From ANME-2 cluster archaeon (GTDB lineage: Archaea > Halobacteriota > Methanosarcinia > Methanosarcinales > Methanocomedenaceae), in contig JAMJFQ010000038.1 of NCBI GenBank assembly GCA_023544605.1, forward strand, positions 8,792 through 14,733: a stretch of 5,942 bases of DNA. Reading direction: 5' to 3'. This document shows, in pieces, positions 5,189 through 5,942 of this stretch. The notes below the pieces were generated by a model, which saw only the letters and a program-made list of their open reading frames with translations, was not told the DNA's origin and did no database searches. A program made the position numbers and the translations under genes. How positions within the stretch are numbered: position 1 is the stretch's first letter; each line of letters opens with the position of its first letter.

Positions 5189-5698
5189 TCATATCACTGT
5201 TATCTTTTGTTGTGATGCCATTTCATTGTACATCAGGCTGAAAGCAAATGTACCTGTTTCATTAAAGGTATATTCGTGGTATTTCATGAAATTAAGATGT
5301 ATGGGCTCATCCCATAATCCATCTTCACTGATCAGTTCCCGTGGATTCTTCTTGTCTTCAAAATTCCTCCACTGGACCGTGTCTCCCACAAGTATTTCCA
5401 CATCTCCGGATGGAGTGAAATGATGGCCTTCTATCTTGATGTAATTCGTGATCGGGGCGCGTCTGGGAGTTGGTTCAGGGGTTGGTGTGGGTGTAGGAGT
5501 TGGAGTCGGCGTGGAGGTGATCGTCGGTACGTGTGCTAAGTTTTCGACATCATCCGACACGTTCGTGTCAGACGAATTGGAGGGTGTAATGGTAATAGTG
5601 TATCCCATAACATCGAAGGAAGCACAGCCAGAGGATAGTATTGATATTGAAAGTAATACAACAGCAATAGTTACAATAAATATGTTTTTGCGGATCAT
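5189..5698 (-). CDS. Lipoprotein with (TP)n linker and cupredoxin-like domain lacking copper ligands (distal copy)
   Basis: A 169-residue predicted surface lipoprotein of unknown function. Seen: basic MIRKN, a hydrophobic segment, then LSSGC with lipidation Cys25; a Ser/Asn/Asp-rich stretch with NSS and NVS sequons; a Thr-Pro repeat (63-78); and a beta domain (about 85-169) with IKIEGHHFTP, EILVGDTVQWRNFED, LWDEP and EYTFNETGTFAF. It aligns without gaps to the proximal lipoprotein over about 74 residues with roughly 30 identities by eye, so the two are paralogues. Copper ligands are missing: Arg120 is near the usual His position, and the last loop, SLMYNEMASQQ, has no Cys or His. I start at the ATG at 5696-5698, with AAAAGG nine bases upstream. 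A TTG at 5705-5707 would add three residues but touches that AGG. The gap to the proximal lipoprotein start is 125 bases. Confidence 0.83.
   Translation of the reverse strand: MIRKNIFIVTIAVVLLSISILSSGCASFDVMGYTITITPSNSSDTNVSDDVENLAHVPTITSTPTPTPTPTPTPEPTPRRAPITNYIKIEGHHFTPSGDVEILVGDTVQWRNFEDKKNPRELISEDGLWDEPIHLNFMKYHEYTFNETGTFAFSLMYNEMASQQKITVI
5465..5512 (-). repeat. Hexanucleotide repeat encoding the Thr-Pro linker
   Basis: Eight consecutive six-base units of the kind ACNCCN encode TPTPTPTPTPTP, then EPTP, in the distal lipoprotein. Third codon positions vary and one unit is altered to Glu-Pro, so the array is imperfect and partly diverged. A stiff extended stalk that lifts the beta domain off the membrane is the likely role, and the threonines could be O-glycosylated. 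Changes of six bases would alter linker length without a frameshift. Confidence 0.8.
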
Positions 5699-5720
5699 TT
5701 TGAACAACCTTTTTTTTGCA

Positions 5721-5731
5721 AATAGTATAAC
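5721..5731 (-). promoter_or_regulatory. TATA-like box of the distal lipoprotein gene
   Basis: Minus-strand GTTATACTATT is centred about 28 bases before the ATG at 5698. Transcription would begin within a few bases of the start codon, giving a very short leader or none. Inferred from spacing only. Confidence 0.4.
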
Positions 5732-5736
5732 TTTGT

Positions 5737-5781
5737 GTACTCAAGTTAATCCGACCAGGGGGAGGATTTTCTTGTGAGTAC
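5737..5781. repeat. 45-base imperfect inverted repeat upstream of the distal lipoprotein
   Basis: The left arm is GTACTC, AAG, TT, AATCC and the right arm is GGATT, TT, CTT, GT, GAGTAC. Six, three and five base pairs form, interrupted by a two-base bulge and a T-T internal loop, around an 11-base loop (GACCAGGGGGA). No T-run follows on either strand, so it does not look like a terminator. It ends just upstream of the TATA-like box of the distal lipoprotein gene and could be an operator; this is inference. Confidence 0.5.
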
Positions 5782-5807
5782 TGGATAAGAAATACTTACA
5801 TATAATA

Positions 5808-5942
5808 TTATCGAAGCTGACTGGCAATAATATCAGGCAGATTGTCGCGTTTCTGCTCATACGCTACCAGTATTTCGAACTCTAAACGGATCCGTCGTAC
5901 AAGTGGATGGGTGCTGGAAAGGTGCAGTACCACTAACATGGA
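5808..5942 (-). CDS. C-terminal end of an unrecognised protein (partial)
   Basis: From the window edge one minus-strand frame stays open for 44 residues to a TAA at 5808-5810. The product includes HPLVRRIRLEFEILVAYEQ and ends with DNLPDIIASQLR. It has the charged/hydrophobic periodicity of amphipathic helices and reads like real protein, whereas the other minus-strand frame examined stops early. An ATG at 5937-5939 could be an internal Met or a start; most likely the gene begins beyond the window. The family cannot be named. It lies upstream of the lipoproteins on the same strand, separated by 109 bases that contain the inverted repeat. Confidence 0.5.
   Translation of the reverse strand, partial: SMLVVLHLSSTHPLVRRIRLEFEILVAYEQKRDNLPDIIASQLR

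Noticed and set aside
4605..5698. Possible blue copper proteins (type 1 copper site)
   Set aside because: The fold pattern fits, but no Cys or His is found in the ligand loop of either protein and the first His position is replaced by Arg.
5448..5777. Plus-strand frame with a Gly-Val repeat opposite the distal lipoprotein
   Set aside because: The GVGVGV string is the reverse complement of the TP hexamer array. The minus strand has the signal peptide, lipobox and paralogous domain.

Overview
The window looks archaeal and comes from a methanogen or a close relative such as an ANME lineage, most like the Methanosarcinales. The main reason is three adjacent genes of families described mainly from methanogens: methanogenesis marker 14, DUF1890 and DUF1894. 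Supporting signs are an archaeal-type Trm1 tRNA methyltransferase, GGAGGTG/GAGGTGA-type ribosome binding sites, TATA-like boxes upstream of genes, TTG starts and Thr/Pro-linked surface lipoproteins. Genus cannot be decided from the sequence alone.

Layout. Left edge (1-60, +): the last 19 residues of a protein ending in a CPVCG zinc-knuckle motif. Next (114-395, -): a small NifU-type Fe-S scaffold domain with an unusual insertion, convergent with that fragment. It diverges from a glutamine-amidotransferase-like gene (452-1012, +) across a short region with a TATA-like box for each direction. From 1048 to 4598 a tight minus-strand run reads, in transcription order, trm1, methanogenesis marker 14, DUF1890, DUF1894. 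Upstream of trm1, on the same strand, are two paralogous lipoproteins (4605-5063 and 5189-5698) with a cupredoxin-like domain that lacks the type 1 copper ligands. The right edge (5808-5942, -) holds the C-terminal end of an unrecognised protein.

How the genes may work together. Marker 14, DUF1890 and DUF1894 are packed with an 11-nt gap and then an overlap, so they are almost certainly co-transcribed and probably share a role tied to methanogenesis, still undefined. The trm1 stop lies 82 nt from the preferred marker 14 start, so trm1 may be co-transcribed or marker 14 may have its own promoter. The proximal lipoprotein ends 6 nt before trm1 and may be translationally coupled to it, although a functional link is not obvious.

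No tRNA, rRNA, CRISPR array, transposase or other mobile element was seen. No stretch over 300 nt lacks a gene; the longest gaps are 5064-5188 and 5699-5807. The least explained items are the paralogous copper-less cupredoxin lipoproteins, the inserted NifU domain with its apparent CTG start, and a 45-nt imperfect inverted repeat upstream of the distal lipoprotein.
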